Assembly: GCF_025566885.1 (NCBI RefSeq)
Contig: NZ_JAOQJQ010000001.1
Location: forward strand, 496,001 to 560,000
From: Brotonthovivens ammoniilytica
GTDB taxonomy: Bacteria > Bacillota > Clostridia > Lachnospirales > Lachnospiraceae
Length of the DNA stretch: 64,000 nt
Direction of reading: 5' to 3'
In this document: positions 44,862-53,859 of the stretch, piece after piece
Numbering within the stretch: position 1 is the first letter of the stretch
Layout of the letters: each line of letters starts with the position of its first letter
The notes under the pieces: generated by a model
What the model was told of the DNA's origin: nothing
What the model saw: the letters and a program-made list of their open reading frames with translations, nothing else
Databases searched by the model: none
Translations under genes and position numbers: made by a program

Positions 44862-47360
44862 ATGGAGAAAAAAGTAATTACTGATATGTACGAGGTCGAA
44901 AAAAATCTGGAATGTGTTGAGTTAAGAGAAAATGGATGCATTGTTGTTCCGAATACACTAGAAGAACTCCGGATTGGCTGCTTGATCAACAAAAAAGAGT
45001 ATCCGGGACATTGTGATTTTGATATTTTAGTTACCGGGGCAGATGGCAGAGATGGAGCCTATGGTTCAGGAGAGGACGGAACCATAGGCGAAGCCGGAGG
45101 AAATGTCAAAATAATGGTATCTGATCTGGTGGGAGATATTCATATCAAAGCTTCCGGCGGCAATGGCGGCAGAGGCGGAAAAGGAATAGAAGGAGCAGAC
45201 GGAGGCAGAGGCGGCAATGGCGGTGATGGCGGTGACGGAGCCAAAGTGGATTTTACCTATGAAAGAAAAGATCCGGAATCAACAAGCTATGCATATGTTT
45301 ATTCATTTCGAGGCGGGAGCGGAGGAAAAGGAGGCAGCGGCGGAACAAGCACAGGCGGATATGGAATCGGCGGAGAGTGTGGACAAAAAGGGACTGCCGG
45401 CGGGAAGTTTGGAGACGGAGGCAACGGCGGTTTACAAGGAAAAGATGCTGTAGTCACGATTCATCATCCGGATGGGGGATGTACGATAAATGATGAGGAG
45501 GTTTACGAAGAATCCCAGGATAACCTAAGAACAGGCGCTCATACATTGAATTTTGCAGATGATCGGGATTTCAGAATATTCATTCAAAAGCATGGCGGTG
45601 AAAAGAAGCTGAAAAAATTTCCGCATATATGGGATGCAGCTCTGAAAACAAGAAAAAAGGCTCAGAGTATAAATGCAAATGAGTGTGATGCCCAAGAGGT
45701 AAGGATATATGGAAACATTACACAGGTTGAGCGGGTTGGAGTCAGCGGCGTATCTGACTGTAAAACAAATGAATTGGTAAAAGAAGACGGAAATACGGTA
45801 TATAATTTTTACCAGATGTATGCAGATGTCAGTTTGTCCTATGCCAACTCGTCTACCAATATTATCCATTATCCAGATGGCCATAATCTTCCGGTACCGG
45901 CTGCATATCAGGTTTCAGTTCGAATAAAAGATGAAGATACAAAGGAAGTGATCTATAATAATTCCATATATGGTGAAGGGGACGTTATGCGAACGCTGAA
46001 CAAGATCAAAACCGATATATTTCCGGCAGAAAAACTCAACGGAAGAAGATTTAAATTGTCTGCGGATGTAACATACGAAAATCACGACGGTTCCATAACT
46101 TATGCGGAATTAGCCGGAAATGTGGTCAGCTTCGACAATACAGAGCAGGAATCTTATATTGATAAAATAGAGATTACAAACCCTCATTGGCAGCATAGTA
46201 AAAAAGCAGGGGATATTATATTTCTGTATGGCAGGACGCTTAGTTCGTCCCAGGCATATTCCGCTGCGGATTATTATGACGAGGATGGCTATTATTTTAA
46301 GAATCAATTTGATAAAGGATTATTGCGTACAATTATTCCAATTACAGGAAAAATTGCCTTTCATAATACAGAAAAGAAAGTTTTGAACGCAGCAATTGAT
46401 TCTTATCAAGACGGCGAGGGCAAGTATAGTCCTTTTTATCTTGACTACAATATTTCAAGGGGCAGAAGTTGTGTGGCATCGTTTCATAATAATACAAGAC
46501 TTGAAGACTTAGGCGGAATCTTAAATGAGCAGGGAGATATTGAATTTGATTCTGCTGCAAACAGTGCAAGTTTTGATATGAAATATCCCAATGACTCTAG
46601 TATCAGCCCTTATGACTGGGATTGCAATATTTCAGGCGGCTTTCTGGATGACAGTTCCCACAAATGCTATTTGAATGGAGGATTCGTTCTGAATGTTGAG
46701 CATGAACCGCGGGTAGGAAGAAAAAATGATAGATATTATATTTCTGTCATCAGCGCCGATGAGGTACCAAAGGGAAGTGAATATTATGTCAGTACAGAAG
46801 GAAAGCTGAACGTGTATATTCCGCCAATTGTCATTTACTGGGGATGCTATGCAAAAGAAACGCTTATTCGGACAGGAGAAAGAATTTTAAAACGAGCTGA
46901 TGAAATTAGGATCGGAGATAAGCTCTGGGTATTTGGAGATAAAAATCTTGTAGTGAAAGATGTATTAAAAGGGATGGATCCAACGATATTTAAAATTATT
47001 ACAGCCGATGGAAATAATATAAGGGTTTCCGGAGGACATGCAATGAAGGTATTTGATGGAAAAAATTGGAATGGCGAAAGGGCGAGTGCAAGAACATTAA
47101 AACCAGGGGATATACTTATGACTCCTTATGGAACTACAGAAATAACAGAAGTTCATGAAGAACCGTACAAAGATTATGTTTATAACTTTATTTTTGATGA
47201 TGAAAATTGTGCGCATTATTTAGAAGCAAACGGTTACTGGTCCGGCGATTTTTTTGCGCAGAATGAGGTGCCGAAAGTAAAACCGGATCCAATTAGGGAG
47301 GAGGTAAATGCTTTGATTGAGGAAATAAAACAGCTGACAAAAGAACAAATAAAAAAATAA
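44862..47360 (+). CDS. Glycine-rich protein with C-terminal Hint (hedgehog/intein-like) domain
   Basis: An 832-residue protein ending the module. Residues about 58-205 are Gly-rich with repeats such as GADGRDGAYGSGEDG, GGNGGRGGKGIEGADGG and GGSGGKGGSGG, a flexible or polyglycine-type sheet structure. A beta-rich middle (about 230-650) follows. Residues about 662-795 form a Hint domain: it opens with Cys662 in GCYAKETLI, continues with ADEIRIGDKLWVFG, has VSGGHAM (block-B-like His), LKPGDILMTPYG and ends VYNFIFDDENCAHYLEANGY. The final His-Asn of splicing inteins is missing, so N-terminal cleavage or cross-linking rather than splicing is expected. About 30 charged residues follow. RBS AAGGAGGG is strong. 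Function unknown. Confidence 0.82.
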   Translation: MEKKVITDMYEVEKNLECVELRENGCIVVPNTLEELRIGCLINKKEYPGHCDFDILVTGADGRDGAYGSGEDGTIGEAGGNVKIMVSDLVGDIHIKASGGNGGRGGKGIEGADGGRGGNGGDGGDGAKVDFTYERKDPESTSYAYVYSFRGGSGGKGGSGGTSTGGYGIGGECGQKGTAGGKFGDGGNGGLQGKDAVVTIHHPDGGCTINDEEVYEESQDNLRTGAHTLNFADDRDFRIFIQKHGGEKKLKKFPHIWDAALKTRKKAQSINANECDAQEVRIYGNITQVERVGVSGVSDCKTNELVKEDGNTVYNFYQMYADVSLSYANSSTNIIHYPDGHNLPVPAAYQVSVRIKDEDTKEVIYNNSIYGEGDVMRTLNKIKTDIFPAEKLNGRRFKLSADVTYENHDGSITYAELAGNVVSFDNTEQESYIDKIEITNPHWQHSKKAGDIIFLYGRTLSSSQAYSAADYYDEDGYYFKNQFDKGLLRTIIPITGKIAFHNTEKKVLNAAIDSYQDGEGKYSPFYLDYNISRGRSCVASFHNNTRLEDLGGILNEQGDIEFDSAANSASFDMKYPNDSSISPYDWDCNISGGFLDDSSHKCYLNGGFVLNVEHEPRVGRKNDRYYISVISADEVPKGSEYYVSTEGKLNVYIPPIVIYWGCYAKETLIRTGERILKRADEIRIGDKLWVFGDKNLVVKDVLKGMDPTIFKIITADGNNIRVSGGHAMKVFDGKNWNGERASARTLKPGDILMTPYGTTEITEVHEEPYKDYVYNFIFDDENCAHYLEANGYWSGDFFAQNEVPKVKPDPIREEVNALIEEIKQLTKEQIKK

Positions 47361-47393
47361 ATAACTTCTGTCAGTGAATATGGTCTGCTGCCG

Positions 47394-47650
47394 GTTTTTA
47401 GGGAGTTTGTTGTGAAACAGGAATTTTTTTGTTATACTCAAAACATACGGCATCCTTTTGATTGAAATTTCTGAAACCAATAGAAAAATCATAAATTTCG
47501 GAAAAATATTACAATTTTTCGAAAAAATGGTTAAAATAATAATATAGTCTGAAAATAGTTTTCGGATTCAATCAGAAAGGAAGTGAAGTATGTTTCAGCT
47601 AGGAGACTACATTGTTTATGGAAACATTGGCGTATGTATGGTAGAAGAAG
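47394..47650 (+). repeat. Right direct repeat: promoter and 5' end of intact carD gene
   Basis: Matches 31784-32037. The pair brackets the six-gene module. The similarity probably reaches a little further left (from about 47368), where it resembles the terminator of sufE copy 2. Confidence 0.85.
47410..47438 (+). promoter_or_regulatory. Promoter of the CarD-family gene
   Basis: TTGTGA (47410-47415), 17 bases, TATACT (47433-47438). It leaves a leader of about 145 bases containing ATTTTTCGAAAAAAT-like and GAAAA-TAG-TTTTC inverted repeats, both also present in the left copy. Confidence 0.65.
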
Positions 47651-48087
47651 TAGGAAGGGTAGATCTTCCGGGGGTTTTAAGGGACAGACTGTATTATACC
47701 CTGCAGCCCTGTTATGATCAGAGAGGAAAGATTTTTACGCCTGTGGATAATCAGAAAGTAATTATGCGGCCGGTATTGAGCCGGAAGGAGGCGTGGCAGC
47801 TTATTGATGAAATGGAAAAAACCAGTTTGCTGGGAATCCAAAATGAGAAAAAACGAGAGGAAGATTACAGAGCTTCTTTTCAGAAATGTGACTGCAGAGA
47901 ACTTGTAAAGCTGATAAAGACCATCTATTTAAGAGAACAGAAGCGGAAATCTGAGGGCAAAAAAATTACTTCACAGGATGAGCGATACTTTCATATGGCA
48001 CAGATGAATCTGTATGGAGAGCTGTCTGTTTCCCTTGGCATTGACAGGGAGGAAGTAAAAGAGCTGATTATGGAAAAGGTGCATTGA
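47590..48087 (+). CDS. CarD-family transcriptional regulator
   Basis: A 165-residue protein of the CarD/CdnL/TRCF family, which binds the RNA polymerase beta subunit and stabilises open promoter complexes. The N-terminal Tudor-like domain (residues 1-60) shows QLGDYIVYGNIGVCMVEEVG and YYTLQPCYDQRGKIFTPVDN. The C-terminal helical domain (about 65-165) includes VLSRKEAWQLIDEME, CRELVKLIKTIYLREQ and SQDERYFHMAQMNLYGELS. Length is typical. RBS AAGGAAGTGA precedes ATG. Its 5' end is duplicated at 31977, showing that this locus was the target of the 15-kb insertion. A terminator follows. Confidence 0.9.
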   Translation: MFQLGDYIVYGNIGVCMVEEVGRVDLPGVLRDRLYYTLQPCYDQRGKIFTPVDNQKVIMRPVLSRKEAWQLIDEMEKTSLLGIQNEKKREEDYRASFQKCDCRELVKLIKTIYLREQKRKSEGKKITSQDERYFHMAQMNLYGELSVSLGIDREEVKELIMEKVH

Positions 48088-48105
48088 AACAAAAACAGAG
48101 AAATC

Positions 48106-48150
48106 AAAAAGCAGAGTGCGGCAGAAGTTATTGTAACGCTCTGCTTTTTG
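48106..48150 (+). terminator. Intrinsic terminator after the CarD-family gene
   Basis: AAAAAGCAGAG (48106-48116) pairs with CTCTGCTTTTT (48139-48149); A and T runs make it effective. Confidence 0.85.
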
Positions 48151-48203
48151 ACAGGTAATAAAAGTAAATGATACATATGGAAATTTTAGAAGGGAAAGGA
48201 ATT

Positions 48204-50429
48204 ATGAAAAGAAAATTGTTAGCAGTACTTCTTGCTATGTCAATGGTATTTGTTCCGGCGGCTGTGTCTGCAGAAGAAAATACCCGGACAACAGAAGATA
48301 ACATCACTGATATGAAAATATCAGACAATGGGATAACGGATATTACCATCTATCATACCAATGATACCCATGGCTACCTAACCGGTGACGGAACGGATGT
48401 AGTGGGAATGGCTCTTGTGGGAGGATTAAAAGAGGCAGATCCGGATTCTATTCTTGTAGATGCAGGAGATGCCACCCAGGGACTGCCCATTGCATCTTTG
48501 ACCCAGGGAAATGATGTGATAGAGCTGATGAATCTTGCTGGTTATGATTTGATGACTGCCGGAAATCATGAATTTGATTTTGGAACAGAGGCTTTTCTGA
48601 AAAATGTCCGTCTGGCTGATTTTCCGGTTCTGGCAGCGAACATATATAAAGACGGGGCGCCGCTTTTAAAAGGCGTGCAGGAAGGAAATTCTGGATGCCA
48701 CACGATTATTGAACGGAATGGAAAAAAGATTGGATTTTTCGGCCTTACAACAGTTCAGACCGCAACAGCTACCAATCCTTCCGGAATTTCAGACCTTGAG
48801 TTTTTAGAGGAAACAGAAATTGCAAAGGATGAAATTGATGAACTGGAGGCCGCGGATGTAGATGCCATTGTGGCGGTCTGCCATCTTGGGAATGGCGATG
48901 CTCCTTGTACGGCACCGGAACTTGCAGAAAGCCTTACCGGAGCATATGAAGGAAAAGTGGACGCTATCATCGACGGACACAGTCATACTTTGGAAAATGA
49001 AACTGTTAACGGGGTACAGATTGTTCAGACCGGTTATGGCATGAGTGCAGTAGGAGAGCTGACGCTGACCTTTACAGGGGAAGAGGTGACTGCTGTTACA
49101 GAAAAGCTTTTAAAACCATCTGATCTTAACCAGATCCGGCCAAGCAGCTCCGTGGAAGAAAAATTGCAGCAGATCACAGATTCACAGGCGGATTTACTGC
49201 AGGAAAAAGCCGGGGAAGCTCAGACAACATTATGGGCAGGATGGATTGGCGACATTGCCATGACACGGCTGGTAGAAACCAATTATGGAAACTTTGCGGC
49301 GGATGCTTTTTTGAATGCCGGTACCGCAATTGTTCAGAGTAATGGAACCGAAGAGGAAAAACAGATGCCGGTAATCGCCGTTGAAAATGGAGGTGGTATC
49401 CGGGAAGCAGTAGCCAACGGAACCATTACAAAAGGGGATCTGATTTCTACCTTTCCTTTTTCCAATACACTGTATATGAAAAAAATTACGCCGGCTGTTT
49501 TGTATCAGATGATGGAGCAGTCAGGAAGCCTTCTTGCAGGACAGGACCAGAATACCGGAATGCTTCTTCAAAAGCAGATTTCCGGCGGATTTCTGCAGAT
49601 TGGCGGATTTAAGGTTGTATTTAATCCGGATGGAGAGAATGGAAACAGAGTAGTTTCGGTAACTTTGGACGGACAGAAAAAAGCTTTGGACCGGAATGAT
49701 ACAAAAACTGCTATTCTTCTGGTAAGTAATAATTATATTATGAGCGGCGGAAATGATTATACCATGCTGGCAGATCTTCCCAAATACAGAGAGGCCGGCG
49801 GAGAATTAGAGACGATTCAGGAGTATTTAAAGCAGTGTCTGGCACAGGGAATTATGGATCAGTATGCAGGAACCCAGGGCCGGATTTCCTACACAGGAAG
49901 TGTGTACCAGCCAAAAGATTATACAGTTTCTGTAAAAATTACAGATGAAGCAGGGGTGCCTCTGGAAAATAAAGAGCTTTCTTACCGGGTAGACGGAGGA
50001 AAACGTACAAATGGAACTACAGATGCGCAGGGCCTTTTGAAAATACAGGTATCTGACGGCGGACATGGAATCCGGCTGTCTGATGCACAAAAAGAAATCT
50101 ATGTAGATAATTATACGGGACTTGGAATTGCAGAGGATGATCTTCGCCAGATACCGGTACTTACATTTCTTTCGGATGGAAGCTGTGATCCGATAGCAGA
50201 CGAAACCGAAGGGGAGACTGAGAAAAATCCACCGTCAGAGGAACCAAAGATACCCAATGATCAGACAGAAAAAGAGAATAAAAATCCGGAAACGAATATG
50301 GAAACCGTATCTGAATCGGAAGCTGTAAAAACCGGTGATGAATCTTTCCTGATTTTCTGGGTAATCGTATCTGGAGCGGGAGCTGCCGGTATTGTTCTTC
50401 TGACTGCAAAAGTAAAACAGAAAATTTGA
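48204..50429 (+). CDS. Secreted, wall-anchored 5'-nucleotidase / UDP-sugar hydrolase-like protein
   Basis: A 741-residue exported enzyme. A signal peptide (MKRKLLAVLLAMSMVFVPAA, cut after VSA) leads to a calcineurin-like metallophosphatase domain: IYHTNDTHGYL, ILVDAGDATQG, MTAGNHEFDFG, VCHLGNGDAP and DGHSHTLENE. The 5'-nucleotidase C-terminal domain (about 300-545) has YGNFAADAFLN, ENGGGIREAVANG and TFPFSNTLYMKKI. A small beta domain with KITDEAGVPLENKELSYRVD follows, then a P/E/K-rich spacer and a sorting signal: KTGD, a hydrophobic helix and a KVKQKI tail. It probably releases phosphate and nucleosides outside the cell. ATG 48204 follows AGGGAAAGGA; two upstream ATGs lack good sites. Confidence 0.9.
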   Translation: MKRKLLAVLLAMSMVFVPAAVSAEENTRTTEDNITDMKISDNGITDITIYHTNDTHGYLTGDGTDVVGMALVGGLKEADPDSILVDAGDATQGLPIASLTQGNDVIELMNLAGYDLMTAGNHEFDFGTEAFLKNVRLADFPVLAANIYKDGAPLLKGVQEGNSGCHTIIERNGKKIGFFGLTTVQTATATNPSGISDLEFLEETEIAKDEIDELEAADVDAIVAVCHLGNGDAPCTAPELAESLTGAYEGKVDAIIDGHSHTLENETVNGVQIVQTGYGMSAVGELTLTFTGEEVTAVTEKLLKPSDLNQIRPSSSVEEKLQQITDSQADLLQEKAGEAQTTLWAGWIGDIAMTRLVETNYGNFAADAFLNAGTAIVQSNGTEEEKQMPVIAVENGGGIREAVANGTITKGDLISTFPFSNTLYMKKITPAVLYQMMEQSGSLLAGQDQNTGMLLQKQISGGFLQIGGFKVVFNPDGENGNRVVSVTLDGQKKALDRNDTKTAILLVSNNYIMSGGNDYTMLADLPKYREAGGELETIQEYLKQCLAQGIMDQYAGTQGRISYTGSVYQPKDYTVSVKITDEAGVPLENKELSYRVDGGKRTNGTTDAQGLLKIQVSDGGHGIRLSDAQKEIYVDNYTGLGIAEDDLRQIPVLTFLSDGSCDPIADETEGETEKNPPSEEPKIPNDQTEKENKNPETNMETVSESEAVKTGDESFLIFWVIVSGAGAAGIVLLTAKVKQKI

Positions 50430-50478
50430 TAAGCTGCTGGAAAAAACAAATTTATCGTACAAGAATGGAGTGTTGAAG

Positions 50479-51243
50479 ATGAAGCTATATGAAATATATT
50501 TCAGTCCTGCAGGGGGAACAAAAAAAGTATCAGATCTGATCTGTGAGGAATGGAATTTTGAAAAAACAGAGATTGATTTGATGAGAAGAAAACTGCCGGC
50601 GGCCGATTTTAATGAGGATGATATCTGCCTGATTGCTGTTCCTTCTTTTGGAGGACGTGTTCCGGAACCTGTGCTGCGGCACCTGTCTGAGATGAATGGA
50701 AATCAGGCGGCCGCTGTTTTGACAGTTGTATATGGGAACCGTCATTATGATGATACCCTTCTAGAGCTGAAAGAATGTGCAGACCAGGCGGGATTTCGCT
50801 GCGTGGCGGCTATTGCAGCGGTGGCGGAGCATTCGATTATGCATCAGTTTGCGGCAGGAAGACCGGATGCCAAAGATCAGGAACAGCTGAAAACATTTGC
50901 GGTTCAGATTGCAGAAATGTGGAATAAAAACCCGAAGGAACGGACAGAAGCAGAAGTTCCCGGAAACAAACCTTTGAAAGAATATACAGGAGTTCCCTTT
51001 AAACCAAAAGCCGGCAGAAACTGTGACCGGTGCGGTGCCTGCGCGGAGGCCTGCCCTGTGGGAGCTATTCCAAGAGAGAATCCGGATACAGTAAATGCAG
51101 AACACTGTATTTCCTGTATGCACTGTATTTCTGTCTGTCCCAAGCAGGCAAGAAAAATTGATAAAAAACTGGTATGGCTGGCTTCTCAGAAGATGAAAAA
51201 AGCCTGCAGTGAACGGAAAGAAAATGAATTATTTCTAAATTAG
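50479..51243 (+). CDS. EFR1-type flavodoxin / 2x[4Fe-4S] ferredoxin fusion
   Basis: A 254-residue cytosolic redox protein. The N-terminal part (about 1-150) resembles a flavodoxin: YEIYFSPAGGTKKVSD, AVPSFGGRVPEP and VVYGNRHYDDTLLELKE. The C-terminal part carries two tetranuclear cluster motifs, CDRCGACAEACP and CISCMHCISVCP (about residues 180-225). This matches the EFR1 family of clostridial proteins. Electron partners are unknown. GGAG lies 8 bases before ATG 50479; the GTG at 50470 is inside that site. The gene lies 26 bases before the GH3 gene and may share its transcript. Confidence 0.88.
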   Translation: MKLYEIYFSPAGGTKKVSDLICEEWNFEKTEIDLMRRKLPAADFNEDDICLIAVPSFGGRVPEPVLRHLSEMNGNQAAAVLTVVYGNRHYDDTLLELKECADQAGFRCVAAIAAVAEHSIMHQFAAGRPDAKDQEQLKTFAVQIAEMWNKNPKERTEAEVPGNKPLKEYTGVPFKPKAGRNCDRCGACAEACPVGAIPRENPDTVNAEHCISCMHCISVCPKQARKIDKKLVWLASQKMKKACSERKENELFLN

Positions 51244-51269
51244 GAAATAAAAGTGACGGAGTGTATGTT

Positions 51270-53699
51270 ATGGAACCGGAAGAGATTCTTGGACAACTTA
51301 CCCTGGAGGAAAAGGCTGCGCTGTTAAGCGGGAAAACCATGTGGCAGACAAGAGATATAAAGAGACTGGACATTCCTTCTGTGTTCTGTGCAGACGGACC
51401 CCACGGTTTGAGGCGTCAGGGAAAGCAGGGGGATTATCTTGGAATTAGAACCTCGCTTCCGGCCACCTGTTTTCCAACGGCATCTGCAGTGGCCAACAGC
51501 TGGGATGAGACTTTGGCAGAGGAAATCGGAACCGCTCTGGGAGAAGAGGCTGTTTTACAGGATGTGCAGATCTTACTTGGCCCGGGACTGAATATTAAAC
51601 GGAATCCTCTGTGCGGCAGAAACTTTGAATATTTTTCAGAAGATCCCTGCCTGTCGGGGAAAATGGCGGCGGCTTATGTAAGAGGCATCCAAAAAAAAGG
51701 CGTTTATGCCTGTATAAAGCATTTCGCGGTAAATAATCAGGAGTGCAGGCGGATGTCTGTAAATGCGGTGGTTGATGAGCGCACACTTCGGGAAATATAT
51801 CTTACCGGCTTTGAGATTGCGGTAAAAGAAGGAAAAGCCAAAGCCGTGATGACAAGCTATAACCGGGTGAATGGAGCATATGCCAATGAAAATGAGCATC
51901 TTTTAAGGGAGATTCTCAGGAAAGAATGGGGATTTTCCGGGATCGTAATTACAGACTGGGGAGGCTCTAATGATCATGTAAAAGGAACAAAAGCCGGTTC
52001 GAATCTGGAGATGCCGGCATCCGGGCTTTCTTCTGCAAAAGAACTGGTGGAAGCTGTGGAAAACGGCAGTTTGAAAGAAGAAGTACTAGACCAGAGAGTG
52101 CTGGAGCTTTTGCGGGCAGTGCTGGATTTAAAAAGTAAAAAGCAAAAGACCGGTGATTTATATTCACAAAAGGCACATCACAGGCTTGCCCGAAAAGCAG
52201 CGGCCCAAAGCTGCGTTTTGTTAAAAAATGAGAATCATCTTCTGCCGCTGAAAATTGGATGCAAGGCAGCTGTGATCGGCGACTTTGCATTTTCACCAAG
52301 ATATCAGGGAGCGGGATCCTCACTGGTGCGTCCGGTTTTATTGGATACACCAAAGGATGAGCTTTTTTTATCCGGTCTTAAAACAGCTTGGGCACATGGA
52401 TATCTCCGGAATGGGAAAAGCAGCCGGAAACTGGAACAGGAAGCTTTAAAGGCAGCGGCAGGTGCAGATGTTGTTTTATATTTTTTTGGCCTGACAGAAG
52501 CAAGTGAGTCCGAAGCCCTTGACCGGAGCCATATGAGAGTTCCTCAAAATCAGATTGACCTGCTGTATAAACTGTCAGAAGTCAATTCACATATTGTAGG
52601 AATTTTAAGCGGCGGCTCTGCGGTGGAGGCGCCCTGGGAATCCTGCTGTGAAGCCATCCTGTATGGAGGTCTTTTAGGAGAAGCCGGAGGAGGAGCTGTG
52701 GCCGATCTGATAACCGGGCGGGTAAATCCTTCCGGAAAACTCAGTGAAACCTATCCTGTTTGTTACAAAGACTGTCCCTCATACAGCTATTTTCCCGGAA
52801 CGGGAAAAAATTCCGAATACAGAGAAGGCATTTATACGGGATACCGATACTATGAAACTGCCGGGATTCCTGTACGTTACCCTTTTGGGTTCGGACTGTC
52901 TTATACGGATTTTGCTTATTCAGATCTTTCTTTGTCCCAAGAGGGGGCAACCTTTTGTTTAAAGAATGCTGGCTGCTTTGACGGCGCAGAAACAGCCCAG
53001 CTGTACATAGGAAGGAAGGATAGTCAGATCTTTCGCCCTGCAAAAGAATTAAAAGGGTTTCAGAAAGTGTTTCTGAAAGCCGGAGAAACAAAACAAATTA
53101 CACTTTTCTTTGATGATAAGACCTTTCGGTATTGGAATGTTAAAACAAATAGCTGGGAGGTGGAAGGCGGCAGGTATCAGATTATGATCGGTTCAGATGT
53201 TTTGGATATCCGGCTGATGGCAGAGCTTGAAGTAAAAGGGACAACAAAGCTGTTCCCATATCAGAGAGAGGAGATGGAAAATTATTATAAAGGGGCAGCT
53301 GCCCAGATTTCAAAGGAAGAGTTCGAATGTCTCCTTGGATATCCCGTCCCGGACGGCGTCTGGCAGGAACCGCTTGAACGAAATGATACCGTCAGTCAGA
53401 TGATTTATGCCAGAAACCGGGGAGCCAGATTTGTGTGCCGCTGTCTTATACGGCTTATAAACAGAAGACAGCGCCTAGGTAAACCAGGTCTGAATATTTT
53501 GTTTATCTATAACATGACTTTTCGCAGCATGGCGAAACTGACAGGAGGTTTCATCAATATGGAAATGGCAGAAGGACTGGTACAGATTGTAAACGGACAG
53601 GTTTTGAAAGGTATCAGAAATGTTGTCAGCGCATTTTTAAGGAAACAAAAAACAGAAAAACAATACAGAAAAATTCTGGAAAAGGGGCAGGGCCGGTGA
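51270..53699 (+). CDS. Glycoside hydrolase family 3 protein (beta-glucosidase-like)
   Basis: An intracellular beta-glycosidase of 809 residues, with no signal peptide. The N-terminal TIM-barrel domain shows FCADGPHGLRRQ, GPGLNIKRNPLCGRNFEYFS, KHFAVNNQECRR and the nucleophile Asp in VITDWGGSNDH (D229). The alpha/beta sandwich follows with AAVIGDFAFSPRYQGAGSS, then ETYPVCYKDCPSY and YPFGFGLSYTDF. A fibronectin-III-like domain (about 555-665) and a further helical tail of about 140 residues complete it, as in several clostridial GH3 enzymes. Substrate type (glucoside, xyloside, other) cannot be told. GGAG precedes ATG 51270. Confidence 0.92.
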   Translation: MEPEEILGQLTLEEKAALLSGKTMWQTRDIKRLDIPSVFCADGPHGLRRQGKQGDYLGIRTSLPATCFPTASAVANSWDETLAEEIGTALGEEAVLQDVQILLGPGLNIKRNPLCGRNFEYFSEDPCLSGKMAAAYVRGIQKKGVYACIKHFAVNNQECRRMSVNAVVDERTLREIYLTGFEIAVKEGKAKAVMTSYNRVNGAYANENEHLLREILRKEWGFSGIVITDWGGSNDHVKGTKAGSNLEMPASGLSSAKELVEAVENGSLKEEVLDQRVLELLRAVLDLKSKKQKTGDLYSQKAHHRLARKAAAQSCVLLKNENHLLPLKIGCKAAVIGDFAFSPRYQGAGSSLVRPVLLDTPKDELFLSGLKTAWAHGYLRNGKSSRKLEQEALKAAAGADVVLYFFGLTEASESEALDRSHMRVPQNQIDLLYKLSEVNSHIVGILSGGSAVEAPWESCCEAILYGGLLGEAGGGAVADLITGRVNPSGKLSETYPVCYKDCPSYSYFPGTGKNSEYREGIYTGYRYYETAGIPVRYPFGFGLSYTDFAYSDLSLSQEGATFCLKNAGCFDGAETAQLYIGRKDSQIFRPAKELKGFQKVFLKAGETKQITLFFDDKTFRYWNVKTNSWEVEGGRYQIMIGSDVLDIRLMAELEVKGTTKLFPYQREEMENYYKGAAAQISKEEFECLLGYPVPDGVWQEPLERNDTVSQMIYARNRGARFVCRCLIRLINRRQRLGKPGLNILFIYNMTFRSMAKLTGGFINMEMAEGLVQIVNGQVLKGIRNVVSAFLRKQKTEKQYRKILEKGQGR

Positions 53700-53731
53700 G
53701 AAAAAAATCAGGTTTTTTCCTTTATTACTCC

Positions 53732-53759
53732 TTGCGGAGATTCCCATTTGGTGTATAAT
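53732..53759 (+). promoter_or_regulatory. Candidate promoter upstream of carB leader
   Basis: TTGCGG (53732-53737), 16 bases, TATAAT (53754-53759). The start would fall near 53766, almost on the ribosome-binding site of the small frame at 53779. Confidence 0.5.
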
Positions 53760-53778
53760 ATCACAAGGAGGATGAATC

Positions 53779-53826
53779 ATGCCTGTAAAGAGAACGGGAA
53801 AGCTTCATCTTAGATATTATTTTTGA
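53779..53826 (+). CDS. Possible 15-codon leader peptide upstream of carB
   Basis: ATG 53779 preceded by AAGGAGG with 7-base spacing, an ideal ribosome-binding site. It encodes MPVKRTGKLHLRYYF and stops at 53826, 33 bases before carB. Four of 15 residues are Lys or Arg and three are Tyr/Phe at the end. A role in translational or arginine-linked control of carB is possible; no alternative hairpins are obvious. It may also simply be a chance frame with a good ribosome site. Confidence 0.4.
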   Translation: MPVKRTGKLHLRYYF

Positions 53827-53859
53827 ATTCAGAAGACTTTACAAACAGGAGGAAATACG

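Noticed and set aside
45036..45480. Collagen-like triple helix
   Set aside because: Gly spacing is irregular (GG and GGxG runs) rather than strict G-x-y.
44862..47360. Splicing intein
   Set aside because: The C-terminal His-Asn and a following Cys/Ser/Thr extein junction are lacking.
44862..47360. Polymorphic toxin with a C-terminal toxin domain after Hint
   Set aside because: Only about 30 charged residues follow the Hint domain, and no immunity gene is seen.
32057..47360. Contractile injection system or Tc toxin
   Set aside because: No sheath, tube, baseplate, AAA ATPase or spike motifs were recognised.
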